A stretch of DNA of 64,000 nucleotides, taken from Stenotrophomonas maltophilia (GTDB lineage Bacteria; Pseudomonadota; Gammaproteobacteria; Xanthomonadales; Xanthomonadaceae). Where the stretch lies: NCBI RefSeq assembly GCF_023518235.1, contig NZ_CP090423.1, positions 2,852,001 through 2,916,000 on the forward strand. Reading direction: 5' to 3'. The notes under the pieces are model-generated. The model did no database searches, was not told where the DNA came from, and saw only the letters and a list, made by a program, of their open reading frames with translations. A program made the translations under genes and the position numbers. Of the stretch, positions 27,543 through 36,555 are shown piece after piece. The first letter of the stretch is position 1. The number at the start of each line of letters is the position of its first letter.

Positions 27543-28367
27543 TTACTTCTTCAGGAAGTTCAGCAGCGCCAGATTGAAGTGGTCGGCATGGCTGGTGTTG
27601 CAACCGTGCGGCGCGCCTTCCAGGATCACCACCTCGCTGCCCGCAATGGCCTCATGCGTGCGCTCGCCCGAGCCCTCAAACGGCACGATGGCGTCGCTGT
27701 CACCGTGCAGGATCAAGGTCGGCACGGTGATCTTCTTCAGGTCATCGCGGAAATCGGTGGTGGCGAAGGACTGCATGCAGCCCAGCGCGGCCGTCTGGTC
27801 GGACTGATGGCACAGCGCGATCGCGGCCTGGCGCTGATCTTCGGTCACCATCAGCTTGCCGTCAGCGCTGAAGAAGTCGCGGGTGAAGCCATCGAAGAAC
27901 GCCTCGCGATCCTTCTCCAGGCCACGGCGCATCTCATCGGCCTTGTCCTGGGTCAGCGGGCCGTCCGGGTTGTCGTCACTTTTCAGCAGGTACGGCGGCA
28001 CAGCAGCAGCGAACACCACGCTGTGCAAGCGGTCCTCACCATGGTTGGCCACGTAGCGCGCCACCTCGCCACCGCCCATCGAGAAGCCGACCAACGTCAC
28101 CTCGCGCAGGTCGCGCTCTTCGATCAAGGCCGCCAGGTCCGCCGCCAAGCTGTCGTAGTCATAGCCGTCGGCGGGCTTTTCGGAGCGGCCGAAGCCACGA
28201 CGGTCGTAGCTGATCACCCGGTACTGGGCATCGCGCAGGATCGACACCTGCGATTTCCAGGCATCGGCCGACAGCGGCCAGCCATGGATCAGGATGACCG
28301 GGCGGCCATCGCCGCCGGTGTCTTCAACGTGCAGGCGGACGTGCAGGCGAATTGGGGAAGCGGACAT
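27543..28367 (-). CDS. Alpha/beta hydrolase (non-haem haloperoxidase/esterase type)
   Basis: 274 residues. The oxyanion stretch is LIHGWPLSADAW, the nucleophile elbow LVGFSMGGGE (Ser at about 96), the acid in LILHGDSDAIVPFEGS and the histidine in EGAPHGCNTSHADHF. This is the pattern of cofactor-free haloperoxidases and related perhydrolases; actual substrates are usually esters. No signal peptide. Confidence 0.9.
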   Translation of the reverse strand: MSASPIRLHVRLHVEDTGGDGRPVILIHGWPLSADAWKSQVSILRDAQYRVISYDRRGFGRSEKPADGYDYDSLAADLAALIEERDLREVTLVGFSMGGGEVARYVANHGEDRLHSVVFAAAVPPYLLKSDDNPDGPLTQDKADEMRRGLEKDREAFFDGFTRDFFSADGKLMVTEDQRQAAIALCHQSDQTAALGCMQSFATTDFRDDLKKITVPTLILHGDSDAIVPFEGSGERTHEAIAGSEVVILEGAPHGCNTSHADHFNLALLNFLKK

Positions 28368-28587
28368 GGGGGCTCCTGTGGAAGGGCAGAGTTGCAGGCT
28401 AGAGCCCCATCCCTATGCCGCCCGTGAGGGAATCGCGGCGCACTGTGACACGGCGTGCACAGGGTGGCCGGGCGGCCGTGCCGCCAAAACCGGGTTTCAT
28501 CGCGCCCGGCGGCGGTTTCGTCGCAGCACGTCAGCGGGGCGCAGCGGGCCGTGCCAGCCTGCGTGAACCACTTCCGGGAGATTGCCC

Positions 28588-29067
28588 ATGCTGCTGCTCA
28601 CCCTGCCCCTGTTGGCCGCCGGCCTCGCCGCCGCCCCGACCGCGCCGGACACCCTGCGCGAACAGATCCGCCAGGCCGATACGCAGTTGTTCGCCGCCGC
28701 GTTCGATGCCTGCGACGCCGACAAGGCCGCGTCGATGACCACCGAAGACATGGAGTTCTTCCATGACAAGGCCGGCAAGTCCGCCAGCAACCGCGACGAC
28801 TTCCGCCGCAGCGTGGCCGCGCTGTGCGAAAGCACCCGCGCCAACCACACGGGCCTGCGCCGCGAACTGGTGGAGAGCTCGTTGCAGGTGTTTCCACTGC
28901 ACGACGAACGGGCGCTGGAGATCGGCGACCACCGCTTCCACGAGCGCGATGCGAAGGGCGTGGAGCGTTGGACCGGGCAGGCGCGCTTCATCCAGGTCTG
29001 GCGGCGCGTGGAAGGGCAGTGGCAGGTGGAGCGGGTGATCAGTTACGACCATCGGCCGGCGGATTGA
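28588..29067 (+). CDS. Exported SnoaL/DUF4440-like protein
   Basis: 159 residues. A signal-like start (LLLTLPLLAAGLAAAPTAPD) is followed by a NTF2-like fold: ADTQLFAAAFDACDADKAAS, TTEDMEFFHDKAG and IQVWRRVEGQWQVERVISYD, matching DUF4440 proteins. These small cone-shaped dimers bind ligands or act as enzymes in unrelated pathways. GGGAG precedes the ATG by 5 nt. Nothing is recognised in the 220-bp region 28368-28587. Confidence 0.78.
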   Translation: MLLLTLPLLAAGLAAAPTAPDTLREQIRQADTQLFAAAFDACDADKAASMTTEDMEFFHDKAGKSASNRDDFRRSVAALCESTRANHTGLRRELVESSLQVFPLHDERALEIGDHRFHERDAKGVERWTGQARFIQVWRRVEGQWQVERVISYDHRPAD

Positions 29068-29151
29068 GGGACGCCATGGCGATGGTTCGCGGGCCCGCTC
29101 TACATTCCGGGCCGCGGATGGGTGAGCAGGCGCGGAGGCGATTCGATCCCG

Positions 29152-29841
29152 CTACTCGAACTGCGGCACGAACAGGCCTTCCCGCTTCAGGACGTCCCTT
29201 GCCTGCGTGACATATTCGCTCACGGCCACTCGATCCATCGGCAGCATCTCGCCTTTCTTCCTTGCCGGCAGCAGCCTTCCCGCCTGCTGAAGACGGAACG
29301 CCTCGTGATCCTTCCGGTTGTTGATGGAGGACACCGTGCCGTGGACCTCCAGCAGCTGCAGTACACACACGTGGAACACCTGCGGCCTGCACTCCAGGAT
29401 GAACTCTGAAACGGACATCCTGGGGTCGACGATGTACGGCTTGAACCGTTTGAAGAATCCCTTCCTCGCACCGTCCTCCAGGTTCCTGATGTAGACATCC
29501 AGCGGAACGTCGATATTGGAGAGATCATGAATGTACTGGTTCCTGATCTCGGCGATGGCCTTGAACATGGATTTCTGTTCGCTGTCGATGATGTTCATCT
29601 TGCGCAGGAGATTGATCCTCACCTCCTGCGGAAGATTACTGATCACATCGATTATCAGCGGCTCGCGCAGCGCATCGACCACGGCACGGGTAAAGACGGC
29701 CTCGACAAGCTGGGCGAGCTTGGAAATGAAGCTCCACGAGTCCTTCTCCTCATAGAGCGCCACGACGAATCCCTTCGGAATTCCGAGTTCCTTGCTCAGC
29801 CTCTCAAATGCGAGCTCGACGAGCGTGGTGTACGTACTCAT
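29152..29841 (-). CDS. Protein of unknown function with a HEPN-type RNase motif
   Basis: 229 residues, mainly helical. RNQYIH at residues 100-105 fits the R-x4-H active site of HEPN RNases and is preceded by two amphipathic helices as in that fold. It is less GC-biased than neighbouring genes, which suggests transfer. HEPN proteins often act as toxins or defence nucleases, normally beside an MNT or other antitoxin; none is visible here. Function is therefore open. The gap 29068-29151 holds nothing notable. Confidence 0.55.
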   Translation of the reverse strand: MSTYTTLVELAFERLSKELGIPKGFVVALYEEKDSWSFISKLAQLVEAVFTRAVVDALREPLIIDVISNLPQEVRINLLRKMNIIDSEQKSMFKAIAEIRNQYIHDLSNIDVPLDVYIRNLEDGARKGFFKRFKPYIVDPRMSVSEFILECRPQVFHVCVLQLLEVHGTVSSINNRKDHEAFRLQQAGRLLPARKKGEMLPMDRVAVSEYVTQARDVLKREGLFVPQFE

Positions 29842-29954
29842 GGAAAAGTGTCCCCTTAAAGCCCGATGACGCTACACGTCCCGTCTGGCTTCAACAAGCA
29901 CTCCCCCCATTTGCAACACTTCCTGGTCCATCGCCATCCGAGCCGCATCAATGA

Positions 29955-29997
29955 GAAAGGGCCCGCACCACGGCCAACGGCCGACGGCACGGGCCCA
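29955..29997 (-). terminator. Rho-independent terminator after yncE
   Basis: Read on the minus strand, GGGCCCG pairs with CGGGCCC around a smaller inner hairpin (GGCCGTTGGCC) and is followed by TTTCT. It lies about 20 nt past the yncE stop. Confidence 0.75.
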
Positions 29998-30016
29998 TCA
30001 ACTCAGCGGATTCACA

Positions 30017-31162
30017 TTACAACTGAATCCGCGCCACGCTCTCGTTCGCGTCCTTGGCATCCTTCTCGCCGTTCTTGATGCTCACGAACAGCACGTTGTT
30101 CTTCGCATCCAGCGCCAGGCTGTTCGGGTGGGTCGGCACGGTGTAGGTGGCCACCTTCTGGTAGCTGTCACTGTTGTAGGCCGTCACCGTGCCCGCTTCG
30201 CGGTTGGTCACGTACAGGCGCTTGCGCGGTGCGTCCAGCAGGACGCCCAGCGGGCCGGCGTCGGTGGGGATGCTGGCCAGTTCTTTGCCGGTGCTGCGGT
30301 CCAGCACCAGCACGCGCTGGCCCGGGTGCTTGCTCACCAGGCCGCTGCTCTTGGCCTGGTAGCCGCGCAGCATCTCCGATCCCTGGTCGGTCACGAACAG
30401 GCGCTTGCCGGCCGGGTCCAGCGCGATGTTCATCGGCTGCTCGGCGGCGATCCTGTGCTGGGCCACCACCTTGTTCGAATCGGTGCCCACCACCACCAGA
30501 TCGGCCAGCAGGTTGCTGGTGTACACGCGCTTGTTGGCCGCATCCAGCGCCAGACCCGGCGCCTTGGCATTGCCCAGGCCGTCGATGGTGTTGATCACCT
30601 TCTGCGTGGTGGTGTCGATCACGAACAGCACGCTGCTCACATCCGGCTGGCTGCTGTGGCCGGTCACGTACAGGCGGTTGGCGGCGCTGTCGACCACCAG
30701 CTCGCGCAGGTCGTGGGTGTAGGCGGCCTTGCCATCCTTGCCGGTCTTCTTTTCCATCAGCTGGATGGTGCCGATGGCCTTGTTCTGCGCGGTATCGACC
30801 ACGGTCACCGACAGGTCCACGGTGTTGCCCACGTACAGGCGGTTGTGGGCGTCGTCCAGCACCACGCCGAACGCCTTGCGCTCCAGCGGGATGCGGGTTT
30901 CGACGGCCAGCGTGGCCGGGTTCAGGCGCAGCACCTGGGCCGGGCCGGCGTCATCGCCGAAGCCACCCGACGAGGCGACGAACACGGCGTTCTGTTTCGG
31001 GCTGTAGGCCAGCTCGTACAGGCCCTTGGCCACGGCCTGGCGCTGCACGGCCATGGTGGCGCTGGCGGCGGGGGCATTATCGGCGAAGGCGGCGGGCGCG
31101 CCGAGGCTGAGCGAGACGGCAAGGGCCAGGGCGGCCGAGCGGAAAGCGGAATGACGGAACAT
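30017..31162 (-). CDS. yncE: YncE family beta-propeller protein, periplasmic
   Basis: 381 residues with a signal peptide (AALALAVSLSLGAPAAFAD). Seven YVTN-type repeats follow, such as NRLYVGNTVDLSVTVVDT, NRLYVTGHSSQPDVSSVLFV and KRLYVTNREAGTVTAYNSD, giving a propeller that in E. coli YncE binds DNA and is under iron (Fur) control. Its physiological role is unknown; here it also marks the left edge of the defence island. No Fur box was found upstream by eye. Confidence 0.85.
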   Translation of the reverse strand: MFRHSAFRSAALALAVSLSLGAPAAFADNAPAASATMAVQRQAVAKGLYELAYSPKQNAVFVASSGGFGDDAGPAQVLRLNPATLAVETRIPLERKAFGVVLDDAHNRLYVGNTVDLSVTVVDTAQNKAIGTIQLMEKKTGKDGKAAYTHDLRELVVDSAANRLYVTGHSSQPDVSSVLFVIDTTTQKVINTIDGLGNAKAPGLALDAANKRVYTSNLLADLVVVGTDSNKVVAQHRIAAEQPMNIALDPAGKRLFVTDQGSEMLRGYQAKSSGLVSKHPGQRVLVLDRSTGKELASIPTDAGPLGVLLDAPRKRLYVTNREAGTVTAYNSDSYQKVATYTVPTHPNSLALDAKNNVLFVSIKNGEKDAKDANESVARIQL

Positions 31163-31404
31163 GCGAGCATCCTTGAAAGGGCACGGGAGGGTGTCCTGGC
31201 TCGCTGGGCCGTACGAAGACGGCCGTTCCGGCGTGTGCGCACGGAAGGGCTGGCTGGGTTAGCGGGGGGAATGGTAGCAGGAGACAGGGGGGCGGGGTGG
31301 GCTCCTATACCGGGCGCCCGCGCAATCCCTGCGCAACGCCCAGGGGCCCGCCCTAAAGTTCCACCCGTTGCTGCCGCCTAGCACTAGGTGTTGCAATCAT
31401 CCCA

Positions 31405-31421
31405 AGGCGGAATGAGTCCGC
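31405..31421 (+). promoter_or_regulatory. Small hairpin upstream of mcrB
   Basis: GGCGGA-ATGAG-TCCGCC is a short hairpin 28 nt before the mcrB start. The 274-bp gap 31163-31436 otherwise contains only low-similarity sequence with no clear promoter. Confidence 0.35.
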
Positions 31422-31448
31422 CCGCATCGTCAAGTAATGGAAGGCCCG

Positions 31449-33494
31449 ATGTCCGAATTCTTCACACAAGAACATTTCAACCTGCTGCAGTCGCTGCAAG
31501 GGAAGAAGTTCGATCAAACCGATGCCGCGCATCAGACCGCCTACAACAAGCTGCGCCAGGCCTACGATTTGACGCAGGACTGGGCGAACCGCATCAAGGC
31601 GGCGCGCTTCTCCAATGGCCGCGTCAGTATCCGCCGACGCGCCACCAACCAGGGCAATCACTTCGCTGGCTACAACTGGGCGAAGATTTATCCCGATGCC
31701 GCGTCGCCGCCTTCACTGGCCTACACCGTTGGCCTCAACGGCCATGACGGCTTCGTCGTCAAGATCGACACGGTGAAGTTGCAAGACAACAACCCCATGC
31801 GTGAGGCCTATCTGAAGTTGCGTGGCCCGTTCCAGTCCTCACCCATTGTTAAAGTGCTACCGATCGACCAAGGGCTGTCGCTTGGCATGGAAGATCTGGT
31901 GGCGTGGAGTTTGAACGCCATCGCCGAGTTCGGGCTGAGCTACGACGAAGTGGCAAAGCGCATTGGCCAGCCCGATGAAGTTGAGCCGGATGCCGTGCTG
32001 AGACACTTCGATATCAACGAAGACTTCCGCACCATGCGCAAGGGTTGGACCACGGAAGAAACAGCACAGTTCTGCAGACTGGCTCGGCTGGTGCATTACT
32101 CGGGAATGGACTGGTGGTTCGCAGGTACCCACACCCATCTGCGCTTTGGCCGGAAGAACGCCGGCAGCGGGCGGGCCGTTTCGGTGGTTGGGCTGGTGAC
32201 AGGTTCGCTCGCCTGCCGGGTTACCTGGCGACCTGAGTTGCCAAGCATTTCCAAGTTCGTTCGCAAGGTCATCTCAGAGAAGATGGTCGACAACATCGCG
32301 ACCGCGCTGGATGCCGATGATGAGGCCCTGCAGGAGCTGATTCGAACCGACGAAGAGCGCGAGGGTTTCTGGCCTGGCCAGGCCGACAATGACGCGTCTA
32401 CCACCTCTGATCTGTCGGACGTAGACGACAATGATGAAGGACTGCCCGCGGTGCAGAGCGAGGTCGCGGAAAGGCTTGCGTTCAATCGCATCTACTTCGG
32501 TCCGCCAGGAACCGGCAAAACGTACGAGCTCAAGTTCCTGCTGGATGATCAGTTCACAGCTGAGGCGGACGAGAAGTCGGCGGTTGAAGGCGGGACCGAA
32601 CGCTACACCTTTGTCACCTTCCACCAGTCCTACGGCTACGAGGATTTCATCGAAGGGCTGCGCCCGGTCATCGAGGATAGCGCGCAGGGCCAGGTACGCT
32701 ATGAAGTTCGTCCGGGCGTGTTCCTGAAGCTCTGCGAGCGTGCGCGCAAGTATCCCGATGAAATGTTCGCCATCGTTATCGACGAGATCAATCGCGGCAA
32801 CATCAGCAAGATCTTCGGCGAACTGATCACATTGATTGAACTGGACAAGCGGACCGGCATGAAGAACTGCCATTCGGTCACGCTACCCTACTCACAGCAG
32901 CTGTTCTCCGTTCCGCGCAATGTCAGCATCATCGGCACCATGAACACGGCCGACCGATCCCTGGCATCTCTGGACACCGCGCTTCGCCGCCGATTCGAGT
33001 TTGAGGAAGTGCTCCCCAACTCAGAAGACGGCGACCTTGCTCCCCTGGGGGGTCTGCGCGTTAACAGGGATGACGTCTCCATTCATATCCCAAAGCTGCT
33101 CGCTGCAATGAACCAGCGCATCGAAGCACTCTACGATCGCGAGCATCTGATCGGCCATGCTTACTTCATGCCACTGAAGAACATCAAGGAAGACAGCGAG
33201 CGCATGACCGCCCTGACCGCGCTGTTCGAGAAGCAGATCCTGCCTTTGCTGGAAGAGTACTTCTACGACGACTGGCAGAAGATTCGGTTGGTGCTTGGCG
33301 ACAACCAGAAGCATTCAAGTCTGCAGTTTGTGCAGGAGACCACCAACGATGACCAGACATTGGAACGCCTGTTCGGCGCCAATGCTGCGGCCGAGGGACA
33401 GGGTGCACGGCCGCGTTTCAATCGAAATCCGGATGCCCTGAGCAAGCCAGACGCCTACGTGGGCATCTACAACACGCTGCTGGGCAACGAGTGA
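31449..33494 (+). CDS. mcrB: McrB-type AAA+ GTPase/motor of a modification-dependent restriction system
   Basis: About 681 residues; the start at 31449 has GGAAGG 4 nt upstream, better placed than that of an ATG 12 bases earlier. An N-terminal domain of about 340 residues would set target specificity and does not resemble the DUF3578 or EVE domains usual here. The AAA+ domain starts with Walker A at GPPGTGKT (about 351-358), Walker B at IVIDEINRG (about 442-450), then IIGTMNTADRSLASLD and RRRFEFEEV, as in McrB GTPases. It translocates on DNA and triggers the McrC nuclease. Confidence 0.88.
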   Translation: MSEFFTQEHFNLLQSLQGKKFDQTDAAHQTAYNKLRQAYDLTQDWANRIKAARFSNGRVSIRRRATNQGNHFAGYNWAKIYPDAASPPSLAYTVGLNGHDGFVVKIDTVKLQDNNPMREAYLKLRGPFQSSPIVKVLPIDQGLSLGMEDLVAWSLNAIAEFGLSYDEVAKRIGQPDEVEPDAVLRHFDINEDFRTMRKGWTTEETAQFCRLARLVHYSGMDWWFAGTHTHLRFGRKNAGSGRAVSVVGLVTGSLACRVTWRPELPSISKFVRKVISEKMVDNIATALDADDEALQELIRTDEEREGFWPGQADNDASTTSDLSDVDDNDEGLPAVQSEVAERLAFNRIYFGPPGTGKTYELKFLLDDQFTAEADEKSAVEGGTERYTFVTFHQSYGYEDFIEGLRPVIEDSAQGQVRYEVRPGVFLKLCERARKYPDEMFAIVIDEINRGNISKIFGELITLIELDKRTGMKNCHSVTLPYSQQLFSVPRNVSIIGTMNTADRSLASLDTALRRRFEFEEVLPNSEDGDLAPLGGLRVNRDDVSIHIPKLLAAMNQRIEALYDREHLIGHAYFMPLKNIKEDSERMTALTALFEKQILPLLEEYFYDDWQKIRLVLGDNQKHSSLQFVQETTNDDQTLERLFGANAAAEGQGARPRFNRNPDALSKPDAYVGIYNTLLGNE

Positions 33495-34801
33495 GCACGG
33501 CAGCCACGCTCACCCTGCACGAGTACGACGTACTCGTACCGGCGTCATCATCGGGCACGGCGCCCGGTGGTGCGCGCGTCGTACCCGATGGCGTTTACCG
33601 GTGGCTGGAACGGCAGTCGTTGGAACTGATCGACGGCAAGCTCTCCCCATGGGTGCGCCGTTGCCGCCGCGGTGTTCAGGTCACCAGCCATGTGGGCGTG
33701 GTTACCGCGCCAGGCGGCCAACAGATCGAGATCCTGCCCAAGGTGGGCAAGGCGCTGGATGCAGGGGCCGGTGAGGCGCGCGGCCTGCTGTTGAGGATGT
33801 TGCGTTGCCTGCAGGAGTTCTCGCACCTTCGGTTCGGCAATGCGCAGCTTGCCGCCGACAGCATGCCACTGCTGGACGTGTTCGTTGGCGAGTTCCTGCG
33901 CACGGTGGTGGCGGTCACCCGCACCGGGCTGCGCGGCCAGTACCAGACGCGCGAGGATGACCTGCCCGCGCTGCGCGGAAGGCTGCTCGTTGCCCAGCAT
34001 CTACGCCGCAATCTGGTTCGTGCCGATCGCTTCCACACCGCCCATGATGAATTCAGCATCGACAGGCCGGAGAACCGACTGATCCACACGGCGTTGCGCA
34101 GGGTGCTTGGCGCGACCCGGGTGACCAACCATCAGCGCTTGGCGCGGGAGCTGCTCGCGTTCTTCGCTGAGGTGCCGGTCAGCCACACCCCAGACCAGGA
34201 CATGCAGCGGGTGCAGCTGGACCGCAACATGCGCACCTATCGCGAAGCGCTGGATTGGACCCGTTTGATCCTGCAAGGGCTCTCGCCCACATCGGCGGTG
34301 GGCGCGCAGCAGGCACCATCGTTGCTGTTCCCGATGGAACGGCTGTTCGAGGCGTACGTGGCCAGGCACTTCCAGAAGCAGCTACCGGCGCATCTTGCGC
34401 TGGATACCCAGGTAAGGCGGCATCATCTGGTGCATCACGGCGGTGCGAAATGGTTCCAGCTGCGCCCGGACATGGTGGTGAGCCGGCAGAAGACAGACGT
34501 ACTGGTGTTGGACACCAAGTGGAAGCTGCTGGACGCCGGCCAGGCCAATGGCACCCACAAGTACGGCCTGCAGCAGGATGACTTCTACCAGCTGCACGCC
34601 TATGGGCGCAGCTATCTGGATGGACAGGGTGTGGTTGCGCTGGTCTACCCGCGTACCGACAAGCTGAATCAGCCGCTGCCGGTGTTCGACTTTCCGGGCA
34701 GCGAAGGGCTGCGGTTGTGGGTGCTGCCGTTCTGCCTGACGCGGGCCGAGGTATTGCTGCCTGAGGGGTGGGTATGGCCGGAGGACAGTGTGGCGGGTTG
34801 A
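33491..34801 (+). CDS. mcrC: McrC-type nuclease subunit
   Basis: 436 residues. GTG start overlaps the mcrB stop by 4 nt (GTGA), which couples translation. The PD-(D/E)xK nuclease core is at the C-terminus: LRPDMVV, VLVLDTKWK and QQDDFYQLHAYG, giving Asp, Asp and Lys of the active site. The N-terminal half (ILPKVGKALDAGAGEARGLL, LRGQYQTREDDLPALRGRLL) is the McrC domain that contacts McrB. Together they cut DNA carrying modified bases, probably from phages or plasmids. Confidence 0.9.
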   Translation: MSTAATLTLHEYDVLVPASSSGTAPGGARVVPDGVYRWLERQSLELIDGKLSPWVRRCRRGVQVTSHVGVVTAPGGQQIEILPKVGKALDAGAGEARGLLLRMLRCLQEFSHLRFGNAQLAADSMPLLDVFVGEFLRTVVAVTRTGLRGQYQTREDDLPALRGRLLVAQHLRRNLVRADRFHTAHDEFSIDRPENRLIHTALRRVLGATRVTNHQRLARELLAFFAEVPVSHTPDQDMQRVQLDRNMRTYREALDWTRLILQGLSPTSAVGAQQAPSLLFPMERLFEAYVARHFQKQLPAHLALDTQVRRHHLVHHGGAKWFQLRPDMVVSRQKTDVLVLDTKWKLLDAGQANGTHKYGLQQDDFYQLHAYGRSYLDGQGVVALVYPRTDKLNQPLPVFDFPGSEGLRLWVLPFCLTRAEVLLPEGWVWPEDSVAG

Positions 34802-34856
34802 ATCCAACATCTTGAGACGAGGGCGCGTCATCCTCCCGTCCCACTGGAGGATGACC

Positions 34857-35072
34857 ATGACCCGAATCGACGCCACATGGCTGGAAGCGTTCGACAAGGA
34901 GTTGCTGCATCTGTTCGCCATCGACCATGGCGATGCCGGTATGGATGAGTATCTGCTGGGTTGCTACGCGGATCTGCCACCGCGCGAGGCGGCGCTGGCA
35001 TTCGGCAGCGACTACGACCTGGAGCGCGACGATGCCTTGTGGCCACGGCCGGGCGTAGCGCCGAAGCGTTAA
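34857..35072 (+). CDS. Small acidic protein of unknown function
   Basis: 71 residues, strongly acidic (many Asp/Glu in FDKELLHLFAIDHGDAGMDE and FGSDYDLERDDALW). CTGGAGG 6 nt upstream fixes the start at 34857; an ATG at 34851 is too close. It sits 55 nt after mcrC. The compact acidic make-up could suit a protein that binds a basic partner or mimics DNA, but nothing more can be supported. Confidence 0.55.
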   Translation: MTRIDATWLEAFDKELLHLFAIDHGDAGMDEYLLGCYADLPPREAALAFGSDYDLERDDALWPRPGVAPKR

Positions 35073-35338
35073 GCCGTGTCGTAATTGGCACGCCTCGCCT
35101 ACCGCCGCTTTGAGCTGAGTGTCGCTTTTGGAACCGCGGGCGGCGGCAAACCGTGCTTTTAGGAGCGCATTCAGGCGGTAACTTAACAACGGCCGAGACC
35201 GCTGCACGGCAAGGGTTCCGCCCTGTGCCTGCCATGCAACAATGCCGGAAGCGTCAGCATCTGAGGCCCTTGTGGCCTACGAATTCTTGGCAATTCGCAT
35301 TAGTGCGGGTACATCTTGGCGTGCCACCGGAAAAGGGT

Positions 35339-35511
35339 GGCGCGGGACTCGAAAACCCGTCCATGTACCAGATGTATGCGCTTGCCGGCCGGCGTCACCT
35401 TTTGTGGGGCGCCGGCTGGCAATCCGTTCGCGTTCTATGGCGGACGGTGCGTGGGGATCTTCGGATCCGCCGGTCTGGTACATACCGGTTTTCGAGCCCG
35501 CACCGTCCGCC
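35339..35511 (+). ncRNA. C4-type antisense RNA and its pairing target
   Basis: A 5' segment a' (about 35341-35372, core GACTCGAAAACCC and ATGTACCAGA) and a 13-nt b' (35439-35451, GGCGGACGGTGCG) flank a 13-bp hairpin (35382-35394 with 35410-35422). Both are complementary to neighbouring downstream sites: a (35474-35501, TCTGGTACAT and GGTTTTCGAG) and b (35499-35511, CGCACCGTCCGCC), just before the ribosome binding site of the next gene. A GGATC-TTCG-GATCC hairpin (35455-35468) separates RNA and target. This arrangement is that of phage P1 C4 antisense RNA, which is cut from the same transcript and blocks expression of the gene below. No match was computed. Confidence 0.7.
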
Positions 35512-35556
35512 GCCTTTACTGGTGGCGCTGCTATCTGTCCTGTACGGAGCATTGCC

Positions 35557-35931
35557 ATGAGCACCTCGGACTTCCGTTCCCTGCACGCGCTATACGATCC
35601 GGACAACGCCGACGCCGACGCCGAGCGCGAACCGTCCACCGATCCCAACTCCTTCGTCGCCACGTTGCGCCGCATCGGAACCGGTGCGGCGGCAGACGGC
35701 CAGCCTTGGCCGGAGCGGCATCAGCTGCCTGGACGCTGCCTTCAGTTGGCAGATGCGGACTGCGCCGTGGCCGGTCTGCGTGTGGTCGCGGAGTTGATGC
35801 TGGCTGCGGAGCGCACGCGCCAGAATGGTGCGCCCGAGGAGTACCTGGGGGATCGGGTGATGGAAGGGTTGAAGATGGCGTGCGTGGCGTTGACGGCGCA
35901 GGTGGCTGATCGGTTGCAGGTGCGGGAGTAG
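35557..35931 (+). CDS. Protein of unknown function under probable C4 RNA control
   Basis: 124 residues starting MSTSDFRSLHALYDPDNADA after TACGGAGC. The N-terminal third is acidic and low-complexity; the C-terminal half is predicted helical (RVVAELMLAAERTRQNGAPE, DRVMEGLKMACVALTAQVAD). Nothing is recognised. Small proteins with a disordered acidic start and helical tail occur downstream of similar RNA elements in Pseudomonas and Xanthomonads, as far as I recall. In phage P1 the C4 target is an antirepressor. Confidence 0.65.
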   Translation: MSTSDFRSLHALYDPDNADADAEREPSTDPNSFVATLRRIGTGAAADGQPWPERHQLPGRCLQLADADCAVAGLRVVAELMLAAERTRQNGAPEEYLGDRVMEGLKMACVALTAQVADRLQVRE

Positions 35932-36035
35932 CACGCGCTTCGCTACGCACATCCGCTGCAATGCACCGGATCGTGTCCGCGATGCGAGACATCCGCCGCA
36001 GCCTGAGCCTTATGGCCTCCAACGCTGGCCTCACT

Positions 36036-36449
36036 ATGCCAAGCCGGACTTTACTTGCCCTGGCGGCGGCAGCGCTGCTGGGATTGCTCATTGGCCGGGT
36101 GTATGTACCGGCCACCACCATGAATCTTGAGATCTACCCAAGTCTCGCCGACTCGGAGTTCTCGATGTTTCAGGCCGAAGCCAAGCGCTTCGCCGAAGAG
36201 TTGACCTGCCAAGGAGTCACCATCGGAAAGCATGATTCCGGCGCGCACTTCTTTGTCGTGAGCGTGCGGACTGATCCTATCCTGTTCGCGGACAACTCTG
36301 GCCCTAGGCTGTTGGTCGTCACCATGCCTGCGGTTGCGGGCGATGCAATGGACCTACAACACTGGAAAGATGGATGGGACTCACCAGAGAAACGAAGGAG
36401 AAATTTGAGCTCGCCTGAGAGCAGCTGCGCTCGTTCCGCATCCCAGTAG
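36036..36449 (+). CDS. Membrane-anchored protein of unknown function
   Basis: About 137 residues with one N-terminal hydrophobic segment (TLLALAAAALLGLLIGRVYV) and a soluble part (SLADSEFSMFQAEAKRFAEE, GAHFFVVSVRTDPILFADNS). Several upstream Met codons are possible; this start puts the membrane segment at the N-terminus. Codon use is less GC-rich than flanking core genes. The reading frame ends in an unstructured Arg/Ser tail. Confidence 0.5.
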   Translation: MPSRTLLALAAAALLGLLIGRVYVPATTMNLEIYPSLADSEFSMFQAEAKRFAEELTCQGVTIGKHDSGAHFFVVSVRTDPILFADNSGPRLLVVTMPAVAGDAMDLQHWKDGWDSPEKRRRNLSSPESSCARSASQ

Positions 36450-36555
36450 CGCCCATCTGCATCTTTCCCATCAGCCAAACGCGTCAACCAATGACACAAG
36501 TAACCTGGTTCTGGCTAGAATCCTGGGCACTTAGCTTCTGGGACAGGGATCTAGG

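Noticed and set aside
34857..35072. Anti-restriction DNA mimic such as Ocr or ArdA
   Set aside because: Acidic and small, but no similarity in sequence; left as unknown.
35242..35556. N-terminal extension of the 35557 gene through the C4 RNA
   Set aside because: The frame is open, but the DNA there is a structured RNA with pairing segments, and a good ribosome binding site lies at 35557.
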